Shown in pieces: positions 41,467 through 50,864 of a stretch of DNA of 64,000 bases. The position numbers and the translations under genes were made by a program. This DNA is from Nocardia transvalensis NBRC 15921. Lineage in GTDB: Bacteria; Actinomycetota; Actinomycetes; Mycobacteriales; Mycobacteriaceae. The stretch is taken from the NCBI RefSeq assembly GCF_000308875.1, contig NZ_BAGL01000066.1, forward strand, positions 1-64,000, given 5' to 3'. The notes under the pieces were generated by a model that saw nothing but the letters and a program-made list of their open reading frames with translations, was not told the origin of the DNA and searched no databases. Each line of letters opens with the position of its first letter. The stretch's first letter is position 1.

Positions 41467-41838
41467 ATGACCACACCCGGAAAGCTCGTCACCGCCTTCT
41501 GCGCCGAATGGGGAACGGGCACACCCGAATCCATCGCCGAGTACTTCAGCGACGAGGCCGTGTACCACAACATCCCGATGGAGCCGCTGGCCGGGAAGGC
41601 GGCCATCCTCGAGTTTCTGCGGGGGTTCATCGGCGGATTCGGGAATATCGACTTCGTGGTGCACCATCAGGCCGAGGTCGGGAACACCGTGCTCAACGAG
41701 CGCACCGACCGGTTCAGCATCGGCGACAAGAAGGTCGAGTTGCCCGTGATGGGCACGTTCGAGGTCCGGGACGGCAAGATCGTAGCCTGGCGCGACTACT
41801 TCGATATGGCCCCGTTCGCGGCCATGCAGCAGTCGTAG
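41467..41838 (+). CDS. Limonene-1,2-epoxide hydrolase / SnoaL-like protein
   Basis: A 123-residue cone-shaped alpha+beta-barrel protein. It reads AFCAEWGTGTPESIAEYFSDEAVYHNIPMEPLAGKAAILEFL, then NERTDRFSIGDKKVELPVMGTFEVRDGKIVAWRDYFDM. The Arg-Asp pairs (ERTDRF and WRDYFD) are those of the limonene-epoxide hydrolase catalytic triad. Homologues in mycobacteria hydrolyse sterol or lipid epoxides. The ATG has AGGAGG 6 bp ahead. The KstR-like operator suggests induction during sterol breakdown, which is inference. Confidence 0.85.
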   Translation: MTTPGKLVTAFCAEWGTGTPESIAEYFSDEAVYHNIPMEPLAGKAAILEFLRGFIGGFGNIDFVVHHQAEVGNTVLNERTDRFSIGDKKVELPVMGTFEVRDGKIVAWRDYFDMAPFAAMQQS

Positions 41839-41908
41839 CGGCCCGCCGGGTCTCGGCGAATAACCCACTGATCACCTGCCGGACACCTGGCGATGGCAGC
41901 GTGGCGGC

Positions 41909-42382
41909 GTGCGGGTCGACACGGATACGGAGGCCGCGGGCCGGGCGGAGTGGTTCCATCGCTGGTGCGAGGTGGTGGCGTCCCGGCTGCCGCTGGGATT
42001 GGACCGCCTCGTCCCCGCGACGTTCCTGGGCTTCGCGTTCATCAACGGCTGCACGTTCGCCATCGATCTGATCCTGCTCACGGCCCTGCACGGCTGGTTC
42101 GGCATCGGCCTGCCGATCGCGGTGACGGTGGCCTACGCCTGCGCGTTCGGCCTGAGCTATCTGGCCAATCGGACGCTGAACTTCCGCTCGCACGCGGCCG
42201 TGGGCCCGCAGGTCGCCGTCTACATCGTGGTCGTGGTGATCAACTACCTGGCGTTCATCCTCGGCGTCTCCAGCCTGCTCAGCGCCATCGGCGTCGAGTA
42301 TCACCTGGCACGGATAGTGGCGGGCGCGTGCGAGGCCGTCTTCATGTACGGCGCCATGCGCTGGGTGGTGTTCCGGCGCTGA
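41909..42382 (+). CDS. GtrA-like family membrane protein
   Basis: A 157-residue protein with four membrane segments in the GtrA arrangement: FLGFAFINGCTFAIDLILLTAL, then the family motif YACAFGLSYLANRTLNFRS, a third helix VAVYIVVVVINYLAFILGV, and a fourth ending MRWVVFRR. GtrA proteins are thought to flip or help transfer polyprenyl-linked sugars for cell-wall decoration. The GTG start is the most upstream plausible one. It ends 10 bp from the convergent ABC operon. Confidence 0.85.
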   Translation: MRVDTDTEAAGRAEWFHRWCEVVASRLPLGLDRLVPATFLGFAFINGCTFAIDLILLTALHGWFGIGLPIAVTVAYACAFGLSYLANRTLNFRSHAAVGPQVAVYIVVVVINYLAFILGVSSLLSAIGVEYHLARIVAGACEAVFMYGAMRWVVFRR

Positions 42383-42392
42383 CAGCAGGATG

Positions 42393-44027
42393 TCACGCGC
42401 CGAGCGGCAGCGCCGGGCGATCGTGGCGGGCCGGGTCCGGAATCGGCACCGCCGCCAGCAACCGCCGGGTGTAGTCCTCCCGCGGATCCCCGAAAACCGC
42501 GGCGGGCGTCCCGGTTTCGACGACCGATCCGGCCCGCAGCACCACCACCCGGTCGGCGACCTGGTGGACGACGGCCAGGTCGTGGCTGATGAACAGGCAG
42601 GCGAAGCCGTACTCCGCACGCAGATCGGCGAAGAGGTCGAGGACCTGCGCCTGCACGGAGACGTCCAGGGCGCTGGTGGGTTCGTCGGCCACGAGTAATC
42701 GCGGAGCGAGCGCCAGGGCGCGGGCCAGCGCCACCCGCTGCCGCTGTCCGCCCGACAGCTCACCGGGCCGCCGTCCGGCGTAATCGCCCGGCAGCCGGAC
42801 GGATTCGAGGAGCTGCGCGACCTTGGCGCGCACCAGCGATCCGCTCGCCACCCGATGTACTCGCAGCGGCTCGCCGATCGAATCCTCGATGGTGCGGCGC
42901 GGATCGAGCGACGCGGCGACATCCTGATGGACGAGGGCGACGTTCTTGCGCAGCCCCCGGAGTTCCCGCCCGCTCAGGCCGCGCAGCGACACGCCTTGCA
43001 GCACAACCTCCCCCGAGTGCGCGGGCACCAAGCCCAGCGCCGCCCGCCCGAGAGTGCTCTTGCCGGAACCGGATTCACCGACCAGCCCGATCACCTCGCG
43101 CGGCGCGACCGCCAGCGATACGTCACGCAACGCCCGGAAGCGCTTACCGCGGCCGCCGTAGACCACCGTCAGATCCCGCAGCCGCACCACGGGTTCGGAC
43201 GCCTCCGGCACGGTGACCTCCGGCTCGGCGGGACCGGCCCCATCGGGCAGTCGCGGGACCGCGGCCAGCAGCGTCCGCGTATAGGACTCCCGTGGCGTCG
43301 CGAACAGCTCGCGCACCGGCCGCTGCTCGACGACCCGGCCACCGCGCAGCACCACGACCCGGTCCGCGATCTCGGCGACCACGCCCAGGTTGTGGGTGAT
43401 GAACAGGACGGCGGTGCCCTTGCGCCGCTGGAGATCTCGCAACAGGTCCAGGATCTCGGCCTGCACCGTCACGTCCAAGGCCGTGGTCGGTTCGTCGGCG
43501 ATGAGCAGATCCGGCTCGCCCGACAGCGCCAGCGCGATGACCACCCGCTGCTTCTGACCGCCGGACAGCTGATGCGGATACCAGTCGACGCGCCGCTCCG
43601 GCTCCGGAATGTCCACCAGCCCCAGCAGTTCCACCGCCCGCGCCCGGGCATCGGCCCGCGAGATCGGCCCGTGGGCCCGCAGCGCCTGCGCGATCTGGGT
43701 CCCGATCTTCTGCACGGGATTCAGCGCGGTCTGCGGTTCCTGGAACACCATGGCCGCGCGAGTTCCCCGCACACCGCGCAGCGCGTCCTCGCTTGAGCCG
43801 ACGATCTCGGTGCCGTCCAGCAGGACCGAACCGGTCGCCCCCGCACTGTCGGGCAGCAGGCCCAGCACCGCGCGGGCGGTCAGCGATTTGCCCGATCCGG
43901 ACTCCCCGACCAGCGCGACCACCTCGCCGCGCCGGACCTCGAGAGCGACCCGGTCGACCACGGTGCGCGATCCGAAACGCACCGTCAGCTCGCGGATGTC
44001 CAGTACCGGATCGTTCCCGTCACTCAT
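42393..44027 (-). CDS. Peptide/nickel-type ABC transporter, fused double ATP-binding protein
   Basis: A 544-residue protein carrying two complete ATPases in one chain, equal to DppD plus DppF. First copy: GESGSGKSLTA, signature LSGGQKQRV, Walker B LLIADEPTTALD. Second copy: GESGSGKSTLG, LSGGQRQRV, LLVADEPTSALD. The gene is last of the operon and its ATG overlaps the permease stop (ATGA). It energises the importer formed with the two permeases and the binding protein. Confidence 0.94.
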   Translation of the reverse strand: MSDGNDPVLDIRELTVRFGSRTVVDRVALEVRRGEVVALVGESGSGKSLTARAVLGLLPDSAGATGSVLLDGTEIVGSSEDALRGVRGTRAAMVFQEPQTALNPVQKIGTQIAQALRAHGPISRADARARAVELLGLVDIPEPERRVDWYPHQLSGGQKQRVVIALALSGEPDLLIADEPTTALDVTVQAEILDLLRDLQRRKGTAVLFITHNLGVVAEIADRVVVLRGGRVVEQRPVRELFATPRESYTRTLLAAVPRLPDGAGPAEPEVTVPEASEPVVRLRDLTVVYGGRGKRFRALRDVSLAVAPREVIGLVGESGSGKSTLGRAALGLVPAHSGEVVLQGVSLRGLSGRELRGLRKNVALVHQDVAASLDPRRTIEDSIGEPLRVHRVASGSLVRAKVAQLLESVRLPGDYAGRRPGELSGGQRQRVALARALALAPRLLVADEPTSALDVSVQAQVLDLFADLRAEYGFACLFISHDLAVVHQVADRVVVLRAGSVVETGTPAAVFGDPREDYTRRLLAAVPIPDPARHDRPALPLGA

Positions 44028-44881
44028 GCGATCCTCCTCGCCCGGCCCAATCCCTGGGCGATCAGCAGAAATCCGAGCGTCAGCCCCGCGACCACGACGA
44101 GCGGTCCGACGGCCATCGCCGGATTCGCGTCCATATTCGAGATCGATTCGGCGATCACCGATCCCAGCGACGGCTGCGGCGGCCGCACCCCGAGCCCGAT
44201 GAAACTCATCGCCCCGTCCACCGCGACGGCGATCGACATCGACAGCGCCAGTTGCACCGCCAGCGGTTCGAGCACATTGGGCAGCACGTGTTTGCGCACC
44301 GTCCACCAGGTGCCCGCGCCGATCACCTCGGCGGCCTCGACGAACGCCTGCTCGCGCACCCGCAGGATCGCGGTGCGGATCTGGCGGCCGAACACCGGGA
44401 CCTCGGCGGCCACGATCACGATGACCACCGCGTGCGCCCCGGGCCCGGTGATCGCGGCCAGCGCGATGGCGAGGATGAGCGCGGGAAAGGCGAGCACCAC
44501 GTCGAAGACGCGCTGCGCCACGGTGTCCACCGCCGCGTTCACCCCGGCCAGCAGCCCGATCGCCGATCCCAGCACCGCGGCCAGGGGTACGGCGACGAAG
44601 ACGATGAGCAGGTCGACACGCAGTCCGTGCAGCACCCGCGCCAAGACGTCGCGATTGAGTTCGTCGGTGCCGAGCCAGTGTTCCGCGGTCGGCGGCAGCA
44701 GGTTCGCGCCGGTGATCTGCGTGACCGGATCCTGCCGGCTCAGCACCCCCGCGAACAGGCCCGCCAGCACGATGACGCCCACCAGGATCAGCCCGGCCAG
44801 CCCCTGCCCGCGCAGCAGCGCGTGGCGCGCGTCACCGGAAACCTTTGTCGCGGAGCCCGTATCGCCTATCACCGCGGTCAT
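44024..44881 (-). CDS. Peptide-type ABC transporter permease (DppC-like)
   Basis: A 285-residue permease with an N-terminal helix (GLAGLILVGVIVLAGLFAGVL) and five further segments. It has HWLGTDELNRDVLARVLHGLRVDL, the DppC signature, and EAAEVIGAGTWWTVRKHVLPNVLEPL, the EAA loop that contacts the ATPase. Overlaps both neighbours by 4 bp. An unusual extra is the LGVRPPQPSLGSVIAE segment, which is normal for this subfamily. Confidence 0.93.
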   Translation of the reverse strand: MTAVIGDTGSATKVSGDARHALLRGQGLAGLILVGVIVLAGLFAGVLSRQDPVTQITGANLLPPTAEHWLGTDELNRDVLARVLHGLRVDLLIVFVAVPLAAVLGSAIGLLAGVNAAVDTVAQRVFDVVLAFPALILAIALAAITGPGAHAVVIVIVAAEVPVFGRQIRTAILRVREQAFVEAAEVIGAGTWWTVRKHVLPNVLEPLAVQLALSMSIAVAVDGAMSFIGLGVRPPQPSLGSVIAESISNMDANPAMAVGPLVVVAGLTLGFLLIAQGLGRARRIA

Positions 44882-45837
44882 GACCGTCCTCCGATCCGGA
44901 TCCGCGGATCCAGCCACGCGTGCACGATGTCGGTGAGCAGTTGCAGCAGCACGAATACGGCCACCGACAGCAGCAACAGCACCTGCACCACCGGATAGTC
45001 GCGGCGGTTGATGCCCTGCTCGATGAGCTGCCCGATGCCGGGCCACGCGAAGATCGCCTCGACGAGGACCGCGCCGCCGAGCAGGTGGCCGGTCTGGATG
45101 CCGAGCGCGGTCAGCATCGAGGGCAGGGCATTGCGCAACGCGCCGCGAGTGACGATCTGCCACTGCGAGATTCCCTGCGACCGCGCGGTCAGCACATAGG
45201 GTTTGCCGAGTTCGGTGCGCAGCGCCTCGGTGAGGAACCGGGTCAGCGCCGCGCCCACCGGCAGCGCCAGGCATATCGCCGGCAGCAGCAGGTACTGCAC
45301 GGCGATATCCGGCCGCGCCACGAAACCGTCCGGCGGCACGCCGCCCGCGGGCAGCACCGGAATCACGACGGCGAACAGGAGCGCCAGCAGCACCCCGGTC
45401 ACGAAGGTGGGCAGCGCGACGGCCACGGTATTGGCGGCCGCGATCACCGCGTTCAGCCACCGGTTCGGCCGGACCACCGAGGCCACACCGAGTATCAGGC
45501 TCACGACGACCGCGAGCAGCAGCGCGGCCGCCGTCAGCACCAGCGTATTGGTCAGGCCCTGGGCCACCAGGTCGGAGATCTGCCCGCCGAGGACGTAGGA
45601 CCGGCCGAGGTCGAAGGTGGCCAGGCCGCCGAGCCAGCTCAGGTACTGCGCGGGAATCGACCGGTCCAGCCCCAGCTGGTGCCGGATCGCCTCGATGGTC
45701 TGGGGCGTCGCGTCCGGCCCGGCCAGGGTGGTCGCCGGATCGCCGGGAACGAGGCGCATCAGCAGGAAGATGAGCACCGACGCCAGGAACAGCACCAGTG
45801 CCGCGGAGGGTAAGCGGCGCAACAGATATCGGGTCAC
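44878..45837 (-). CDS. Peptide-type ABC transporter permease (DppB-like)
   Basis: A 319-residue permease. It starts TRYLLRRLPSAALVLFLASVLIF, then LVPGDPATTLAG and LGLDRSIPAQYLSWLGGLATFDLGRSY, all typical of DppB. The EAA-like loop is LTARSQGISQWQIVTRGALRNAL, followed by GAVLVEAIFAWPGIGQL. The GTG start overlaps the stop of the binding-protein gene. Functions with the DppC-like permease as the membrane channel. Confidence 0.93.
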   Translation of the reverse strand: MTRYLLRRLPSAALVLFLASVLIFLLMRLVPGDPATTLAGPDATPQTIEAIRHQLGLDRSIPAQYLSWLGGLATFDLGRSYVLGGQISDLVAQGLTNTLVLTAAALLLAVVVSLILGVASVVRPNRWLNAVIAAANTVAVALPTFVTGVLLALLFAVVIPVLPAGGVPPDGFVARPDIAVQYLLLPAICLALPVGAALTRFLTEALRTELGKPYVLTARSQGISQWQIVTRGALRNALPSMLTALGIQTGHLLGGAVLVEAIFAWPGIGQLIEQGINRRDYPVVQVLLLLSVAVFVLLQLLTDIVHAWLDPRIRIGGRS

Positions 45838-47420
45838 GATACGAATGCCTCCGTGAGCAGGGTCTCGCGGCGTTTGGTCCAGCCCACCCCGTGCACCCGC
45901 TTGGACGCGGCGACCTGGTTGAGCCGGACACCGATCTCGATGAGGAACAGCCCGTCCAGCAGCTGATCGCTGACCGCCCGATACGCCGAGACCGCGGCGG
46001 CATCCGTACCACCGGTGCGCTTCCAGGCGGTGTCGGCGGCGGCGACATACGCGGGCGACTCGTAGTGCGAGGCGTTCTTGCGCGCGTTGAACGGGTAGGC
46101 GCTGACGGTCAGCGTCGAGGGGACGAACTGCGCCCACGAGTGGTCGGTGACCCACAGCCCCGGAAACTGGCCGCCGATCAGCTTTTTCACGAAGGTGGCG
46201 TCGTCGTTCGGGTCGAGGGTCACGTCGATGCCCACCTCGGCGAGGTTGGACTGCACGATCTGCGCGGTCGCCCCGTACGCCGGGACGCTGGTGTTGTAGG
46301 ACAGCGGGATCTCCGGCGGCTTCCCCACCTGCGCCACCAATTCCCGTGCCTTGTCGAGGTTCCGGGAGTATTTGGTGTTGCGGGCCTCGTCGTACGCGGG
46401 AGAGTTCTTGGGCCACGGCACGTTCAGCGCGTATCCGGCGCCGCGGTACACCTCGTCGATGATGCGGTCGCGGTCCAGGGCGTAGGCGACCGCCTGCCGC
46501 AGCCGCACGTCGGCCAGCGCCGGATTCTGCACGTTCACGCCGACATACATCTGGAGTTCCGCGCCGTCGTAGGTGATCGACTTGAATCCCGGCCGCTTGG
46601 CGAGGTTTTCGATATCGCGGGGATTGAGCCCGTGCGCGAGCCCGATCTGCCCCGACCGCAGGGCGTTGAGCTGGGCCTGGCTGTCTGGAACGACCGAGAA
46701 TTGCACCCGGTCCAGATACGGCCGGTCGGGAACCCAATAGTGATCGTTGCGCTCGAAGGTCAACTGGCTGTTCGGAATCCGGTCGACGAACCGGAAGGGC
46801 CCGGTGCCGACGAAGGCGTCGCCGGTGGCCAGCTGCCCGATCGTCTCCCGATCCAGCATCGGCGCGGTGTCCAGCAGGTCGAAGATATTGCCCAGCGGAG
46901 ACGCGAACCGCAGCACGATGCGATGCGGGGCGCTGGTGTCGTAGCCGGTGATGGCCGCGGCCGTACTCTTCAGCTGCGCCGACCATTTCGGGTCGGCATA
47001 GGTGCGCAGCGCGAATTCGACATCGGCCGAGGTGAACGGCCGCCCGCTGTGGAAGGTGACGTCGTCGCGCAGGTCCAGGGCCAGCGACAGGCCGTCCGGC
47101 GCCAGGCTCCACGACTTCGCCAGCAGCGGTTGCGGTTCCAGCCGGTCGTTCGGGTAGCGGATGAGCGATTCGTACACCAGGCCGATCAGCGCGGGCGTGG
47201 TCGCGGTATTGGTGAGGATGTTGGTCGGGACGATATCCCACGGCGTGCCGACCTTCAGGGTGCCGCCGCGAACGGGAGTGGCGTCGTCGCCCACGGCATC
47301 GAGTTCACGCACCGCCGACGTGCACCCCGACAGGCCCGCGCCACCGGCGATCGCGAAGGCGACGAGACCCGCCCCGCGCAGGAAGGTACGGCGGCTCGCG
47401 GCGCCGGGTGGTGAACTCAT
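45834..47420 (-). CDS. Family 5 extracellular solute-binding lipoprotein
   Basis: A 528-residue binding protein and first gene of the ABC operon. It has a Tat-like signal (SRRTFLRGAGL) ending in a lipobox LSGC, so it is exported folded or via Sec and anchored by lipid. The family-5 core is seen in VGTPWDIVPTN, YESLIRYPNDRLEPQPLLAKSW, FTSADVEFALR and VRLRQAVAYALDRDRIIDEVY. Ligands of this family include peptides, nickel and opines. The start at 47420 has GAGGATC ahead. It is divergent from the sulfatase gene (218 bp apart), which hints at uptake of a sulfate ester or its product. Confidence 0.92.
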   Translation of the reverse strand: MSSPPGAASRRTFLRGAGLVAFAIAGGAGLSGCTSAVRELDAVGDDATPVRGGTLKVGTPWDIVPTNILTNTATTPALIGLVYESLIRYPNDRLEPQPLLAKSWSLAPDGLSLALDLRDDVTFHSGRPFTSADVEFALRTYADPKWSAQLKSTAAAITGYDTSAPHRIVLRFASPLGNIFDLLDTAPMLDRETIGQLATGDAFVGTGPFRFVDRIPNSQLTFERNDHYWVPDRPYLDRVQFSVVPDSQAQLNALRSGQIGLAHGLNPRDIENLAKRPGFKSITYDGAELQMYVGVNVQNPALADVRLRQAVAYALDRDRIIDEVYRGAGYALNVPWPKNSPAYDEARNTKYSRNLDKARELVAQVGKPPEIPLSYNTSVPAYGATAQIVQSNLAEVGIDVTLDPNDDATFVKKLIGGQFPGLWVTDHSWAQFVPSTLTVSAYPFNARKNASHYESPAYVAAADTAWKRTGGTDAAAVSAYRAVSDQLLDGLFLIEIGVRLNQVAASKRVHGVGWTKRRETLLTEAFVS

Positions 47421-47638
47421 AGCTGGATCCTCGAAGTACGGGAGAACGCGCCGGTGCGGCATCAGTCACGCACGAGACGGCGACAGCACGACGGGTCGCC
47501 CGGCCCGCTTCGGGGCGCGCAGGGCCGACTCGTGTGCATGATCGTCACGGTAACCGGCCCGAATCCGCCCGGCACCGGTTGCGCGCACCCTGCGCGAAAC
47601 CCTGGCGACAGGTATCCCGGTACGGTTTCGCTGGACCG

Positions 47639-49936
47639 ATGCCTGTGCCTGACCACGCCCGCGGCTACGACGACTTCGCCGGAACGATCGGCCGGACCAC
47701 CGCGGACTCCACGCCGCGGTGGACCTACCCGCCGGCCGCGCCCGCCGGTGCGCCGAACATCATCGTGGTGCTCGTCGACGATATGGGCTTCAGCGATATC
47801 GGCCCGTTCGGGTCGGAGATCGAGACGCCGACCCTGGACCGGCTGGCCGAGCGCGGCATCCGGCTCACGAACTATCACACCACGCCGCTGTGCTCGCCCT
47901 CGCGGGCGGCGCTGCTCACCGGAATCAATCCGCACCGTGCGGGTTTCGGTTTCGTCGCCAATGCCGATCCGGGCTATCCGGGGTTGCGGCTGGAACTGGC
48001 CGACGACGTGCTGACGCTGCCGGAGATCCTGCGGGCGGGCGGCTACGCGACCTACGCGGTCGGCAAGTGGCATCTGGTGCGCGATGCCACCATGAACCCT
48101 GCGGCCCACCGGGATTCGTGGCCGACGCAGCGCGGTTTCGACCGCTATTACGGCTCGCTGGAGGGGTTCAACTCCTACTTCTATCCGAACCAGATCGTCT
48201 CCGACAGTTCGGTCGTCGACGTCGAGGCCTATCCCGACGACTACTACGTCACCGACGACCTCACCGATACCGCGATCTCCTATCTGAAGGACCTGCGGGC
48301 GCACGACGCGACCAAGCCGTTCTTCCTCTACTTCGCTCATGTCGCGATGCACGGGCCGCTCCAGGCCAAGCAGGTGGATCTGGAGAAGTACCGGGGACGC
48401 TACGCCGAGGGCTGGGATCGGCTGCGGCACAGCCGTTTCGCCGAGCAGATCGCCCAGGGCCTGTTCCCGGAGGGGACGCGGCAGAAGCCCCGCAATACCG
48501 AGCCGGGCTACGAGGCCCAGGAATGGGACGCACTGCCGGAGGACCAGCGCCGCCGCTTCGCGCGCTACATGGAGGTGTACGCGGCGATGGTCGACAATAT
48601 CGACCAGAACCTCGGCCGGTTGCTGGACACCGTGGATCGGCTGGGCGAGTTGGACGACACCATCGTGGTGTTCACCTCGGACAACGGCGGCACCGCCGAG
48701 GGCGGGCCCGTCGGAACCCGGAGCTACCTGGCGGAATTCGCGCACGTCGACGATCCCGGCTGGGTCGGCGACGTCCCGCACGACGAGGAGCTGATCGGCA
48801 CCGCGAGGCTCGGCGTGCATTATCCGCGCGGATGGGGGCAGGCCTCGAATACGCCGTTCCGGTTCTACAAGGGGCAGACGTTCGCCGGTGGCGTGCGGGT
48901 GCCGTTCGTCGTCTCGTGGCCGAAAGGGTTGCCCGCCGGGGAGATTCGCCGCGAATACACCTATGTGACCGATCTGGCCCCCACTCTGCTGGAGCTGGCC
49001 GGGCTTCCGCGTCCCGAGACGCGTAACGGGTTGCCCGCCAAGGATTTCGACGGGGTGTCCGCGGCCGCGGTGCTGCGCGATCCGGAGGCCGCCTCCGACC
49101 ATGTCGAGCAGTACTCGGAGATGACCGGGCACCGCGGCTTCTACCGCGACGGGTGGAAGCTGCTCGCGCTGCACGAACCGGGCGCCGATATCGACGACCC
49201 GCGGTGGCAGCTGTTCGATGTGCGCACCGACCCGACCGAGCTGCACGATGTCGCGGCGCGGTTTCCGGAGAAGGTCGCCGAGCTGGCCCGCGCCTGGGAT
49301 GAGGCCGCCTGGCGCAATACCGTATTCCCGCTGGTCACCCGCGCGGATCTGGCCCGGCGCCGGCCGGAGGAGGCGCGGCTGTCCGAACCGGTGCGCCTGC
49401 TGCCCGGCACGCCGACGCTGGAGCGCTATCGCTCGCAGCGGCTGATCGCCTACCGCGATTTCACCGTCACCGCCGAGCTGGGCGGATTCGCCGGCGGCGA
49501 CGAGGGCGTGCTGGTGGCGCACGGCGATCCGCAGGGCGGCTATCTGCTCTACGTCGAGGACGACCGGGTGGTGTTCGGATTCAACGCCTACGGCAACCTG
49601 GCCACCGTCTCGGCTCCGCTTCCCGCCGGAGCGCGCTCGATCGCCGTCACGGCCCGCGTGCGGCCGAGGCTGCGCTGGGACTTCACCGTCAGCATCGACG
49701 GCACGGCCGCCGCCCAACTCCCCGACCAGGTCCAACTCGTCGGCATGGCCCCCTGGACCGGCATCTCCGTCGGCGTCGACGCCCGCGGCCCCGTCGACTG
49801 GGACCTCCGCCACCGCCGCGGCCCCTTCCCCTACACCGGCAACCTCATCTCCCTCACCTACACCCCCGGCCCCCTCCAGGTCCCCGGCGACACCATCCGC
49901 GCCCTCGAATCCGAATCCGAGTTGATAGCCGAATAG
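47639..49936 (+). CDS. Sulfatase (arylsulfatase, AtsD-like)
   Basis: A 765-residue sulfatase. The metal site begins with IIVVLVDDMGFSDIG. The modification motif LCSPSRAALLTG contains Cys85, which would be oxidised to formylglycine. Further residues are AVGKWHL and VVFTSDNGG. The extra C-terminal part (about 540-765, FTVTAELGGF, WDLRHRRGPF) is a beta-rich domain found in large actinobacterial sulfatases. No signal peptide is seen, so it probably acts in the cytoplasm on imported sulfate esters. TACGGT at 47621-47626 could be a -10 box. The tail before the stop is very C-rich at third positions. Confidence 0.9.
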   Translation: MPVPDHARGYDDFAGTIGRTTADSTPRWTYPPAAPAGAPNIIVVLVDDMGFSDIGPFGSEIETPTLDRLAERGIRLTNYHTTPLCSPSRAALLTGINPHRAGFGFVANADPGYPGLRLELADDVLTLPEILRAGGYATYAVGKWHLVRDATMNPAAHRDSWPTQRGFDRYYGSLEGFNSYFYPNQIVSDSSVVDVEAYPDDYYVTDDLTDTAISYLKDLRAHDATKPFFLYFAHVAMHGPLQAKQVDLEKYRGRYAEGWDRLRHSRFAEQIAQGLFPEGTRQKPRNTEPGYEAQEWDALPEDQRRRFARYMEVYAAMVDNIDQNLGRLLDTVDRLGELDDTIVVFTSDNGGTAEGGPVGTRSYLAEFAHVDDPGWVGDVPHDEELIGTARLGVHYPRGWGQASNTPFRFYKGQTFAGGVRVPFVVSWPKGLPAGEIRREYTYVTDLAPTLLELAGLPRPETRNGLPAKDFDGVSAAAVLRDPEAASDHVEQYSEMTGHRGFYRDGWKLLALHEPGADIDDPRWQLFDVRTDPTELHDVAARFPEKVAELARAWDEAAWRNTVFPLVTRADLARRRPEEARLSEPVRLLPGTPTLERYRSQRLIAYRDFTVTAELGGFAGGDEGVLVAHGDPQGGYLLYVEDDRVVFGFNAYGNLATVSAPLPAGARSIAVTARVRPRLRWDFTVSIDGTAAAQLPDQVQLVGMAPWTGISVGVDARGPVDWDLRHRRGPFPYTGNLISLTYTPGPLQVPGDTIRALESESELIAE

Positions 49937-50025
49937 CGCCACCCATCACTCCGCCCCGCAGTCCACCACTCCGCCCCCGCGATCCACCCCACCTCCCACT
50001 CCGGCACCCGGACCGCCATCTCCCT

Positions 50026-50052
50026 GTTTCCGGCATGCTTTTGGCCGGAAAC
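50026..50052. repeat. Dispersed hairpin element (copy G)
   Basis: Arms GTTTCCGGC (50026-50034) and GCCGGAAAC (50044-50052) with loop ATGCTTTTG. It lies 90 bp after the sulfatase stop and 43 bp before the next gene, the only copy between two genes in the same direction. Confidence 0.85.
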
Positions 50053-50094
50053 CACAGCCGCACCCCCGAATCCCCACTGAAATCACGCAGACGG

Positions 50095-50424
50095 ATGCAG
50101 GATGAGACCGTGCGGCCCCCTCGGCTCCTGCTCCAGGTTGCGGCCGCGGCCGCCGCGGTGGTGTGGACGGCCGCGGCCGCCTGGAGCGTGGCGATCGGGC
50201 TGTTCGCGGCAGCGGACACCCGCTGCGGCGCCACCTCGGCGCGGGTGGATATGACCGGCGGCTGGTGGGTCATCGCCACCCTCGCCGTCTGGACCCTGCC
50301 GTTCGCCCTGTGCGCCTTCGTCTTCCGCCCCCGCTGGGCCGTGCCCGCCGCCTGGACAGCGGTAATCGTCGACCTGGTCGTGGTCGCGGCAATGTTCGCC
50401 CACCCAATCCGTTTCTGCTGGTGA
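50095..50424 (+). CDS. Small membrane protein of unknown function
   Basis: A 109-residue protein with three hydrophobic segments: LLLQVAAAAAAVVWTAAAAW, WWVIATLAVWTLPFALCAFVF and WAVPAAWTAVIVDLVVVAAMF. It ends HPIRFCW. I do not recognise a family. The start is uncertain; ATG 50095 or GTG 50110 would both keep all membrane segments. It ends 2 bp before the convergent DUF1905 gene. Confidence 0.6.
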   Translation: MQDETVRPPRLLLQVAAAAAAVVWTAAAAWSVAIGLFAAADTRCGATSARVDMTGGWWVIATLAVWTLPFALCAFVFRPRWAVPAAWTAVIVDLVVVAAMFAHPIRFCW

Positions 50425-50426
50425 GG

Positions 50427-50864
50427 CTATGCGCGCAACGCTTCGACAATCTTGTCTATACGCCGCGCGCGGGTTTCCGGCCGCTTGGCTCCGGTTACCG
50501 ACGTGACATGTTCGCGACGGCGGGTGTATGAGAGTCGGTCGAAGGGCTCGCGCACACCGGCGTCGGCGAGGGCGGCGGCCAGGTCGTCGGGGATGTCCAC
50601 GGTGCGTTCGGCGGTGTCGCGCTCGAGCGTGACGTCCACGGTGTCGCCGGGCTGCTTGCCCAGTTCGGCGCGGATCGCCTTCACCAGGCCGATGCACGGG
50701 CCGTTGCCCATGGACACGATCGACCCGGTGTAGTCGACACCGTCGAAGGTGGCGCGCACCGGGATTCGCCCGCCACCGCCGAGCGCCGCCACGACCTCGG
50801 GAGGTACGGGGATATACGCGTTGTTTCCGCCGGCGGGTTCGATCACGGCCTCGAATCGCTCCAT
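50427..50864 (-). CDS. DUF1905/YdeI-like protein
   Basis: A 145-residue protein. The DUF1905 domain fills residues 1-~90 (RFEAVIEPAGGNNAYIPVPPEVVAALGGGGRIPVRATFDG and MGNGPCIGLVKAIRAELGK). A C-terminal bacteriocin-protection (OmdA/YdeI-type) helical part follows (VDIPDDLAAALAD, FDRLSYTRRREHVTSV). The family is widespread and uncharacterised. The start at 50864 removes 10 residues of the longest frame. Confidence 0.85.
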   Translation of the reverse strand: MERFEAVIEPAGGNNAYIPVPPEVVAALGGGGRIPVRATFDGVDYTGSIVSMGNGPCIGLVKAIRAELGKQPGDTVDVTLERDTAERTVDIPDDLAAALADAGVREPFDRLSYTRRREHVTSVTGAKRPETRARRIDKIVEALRA

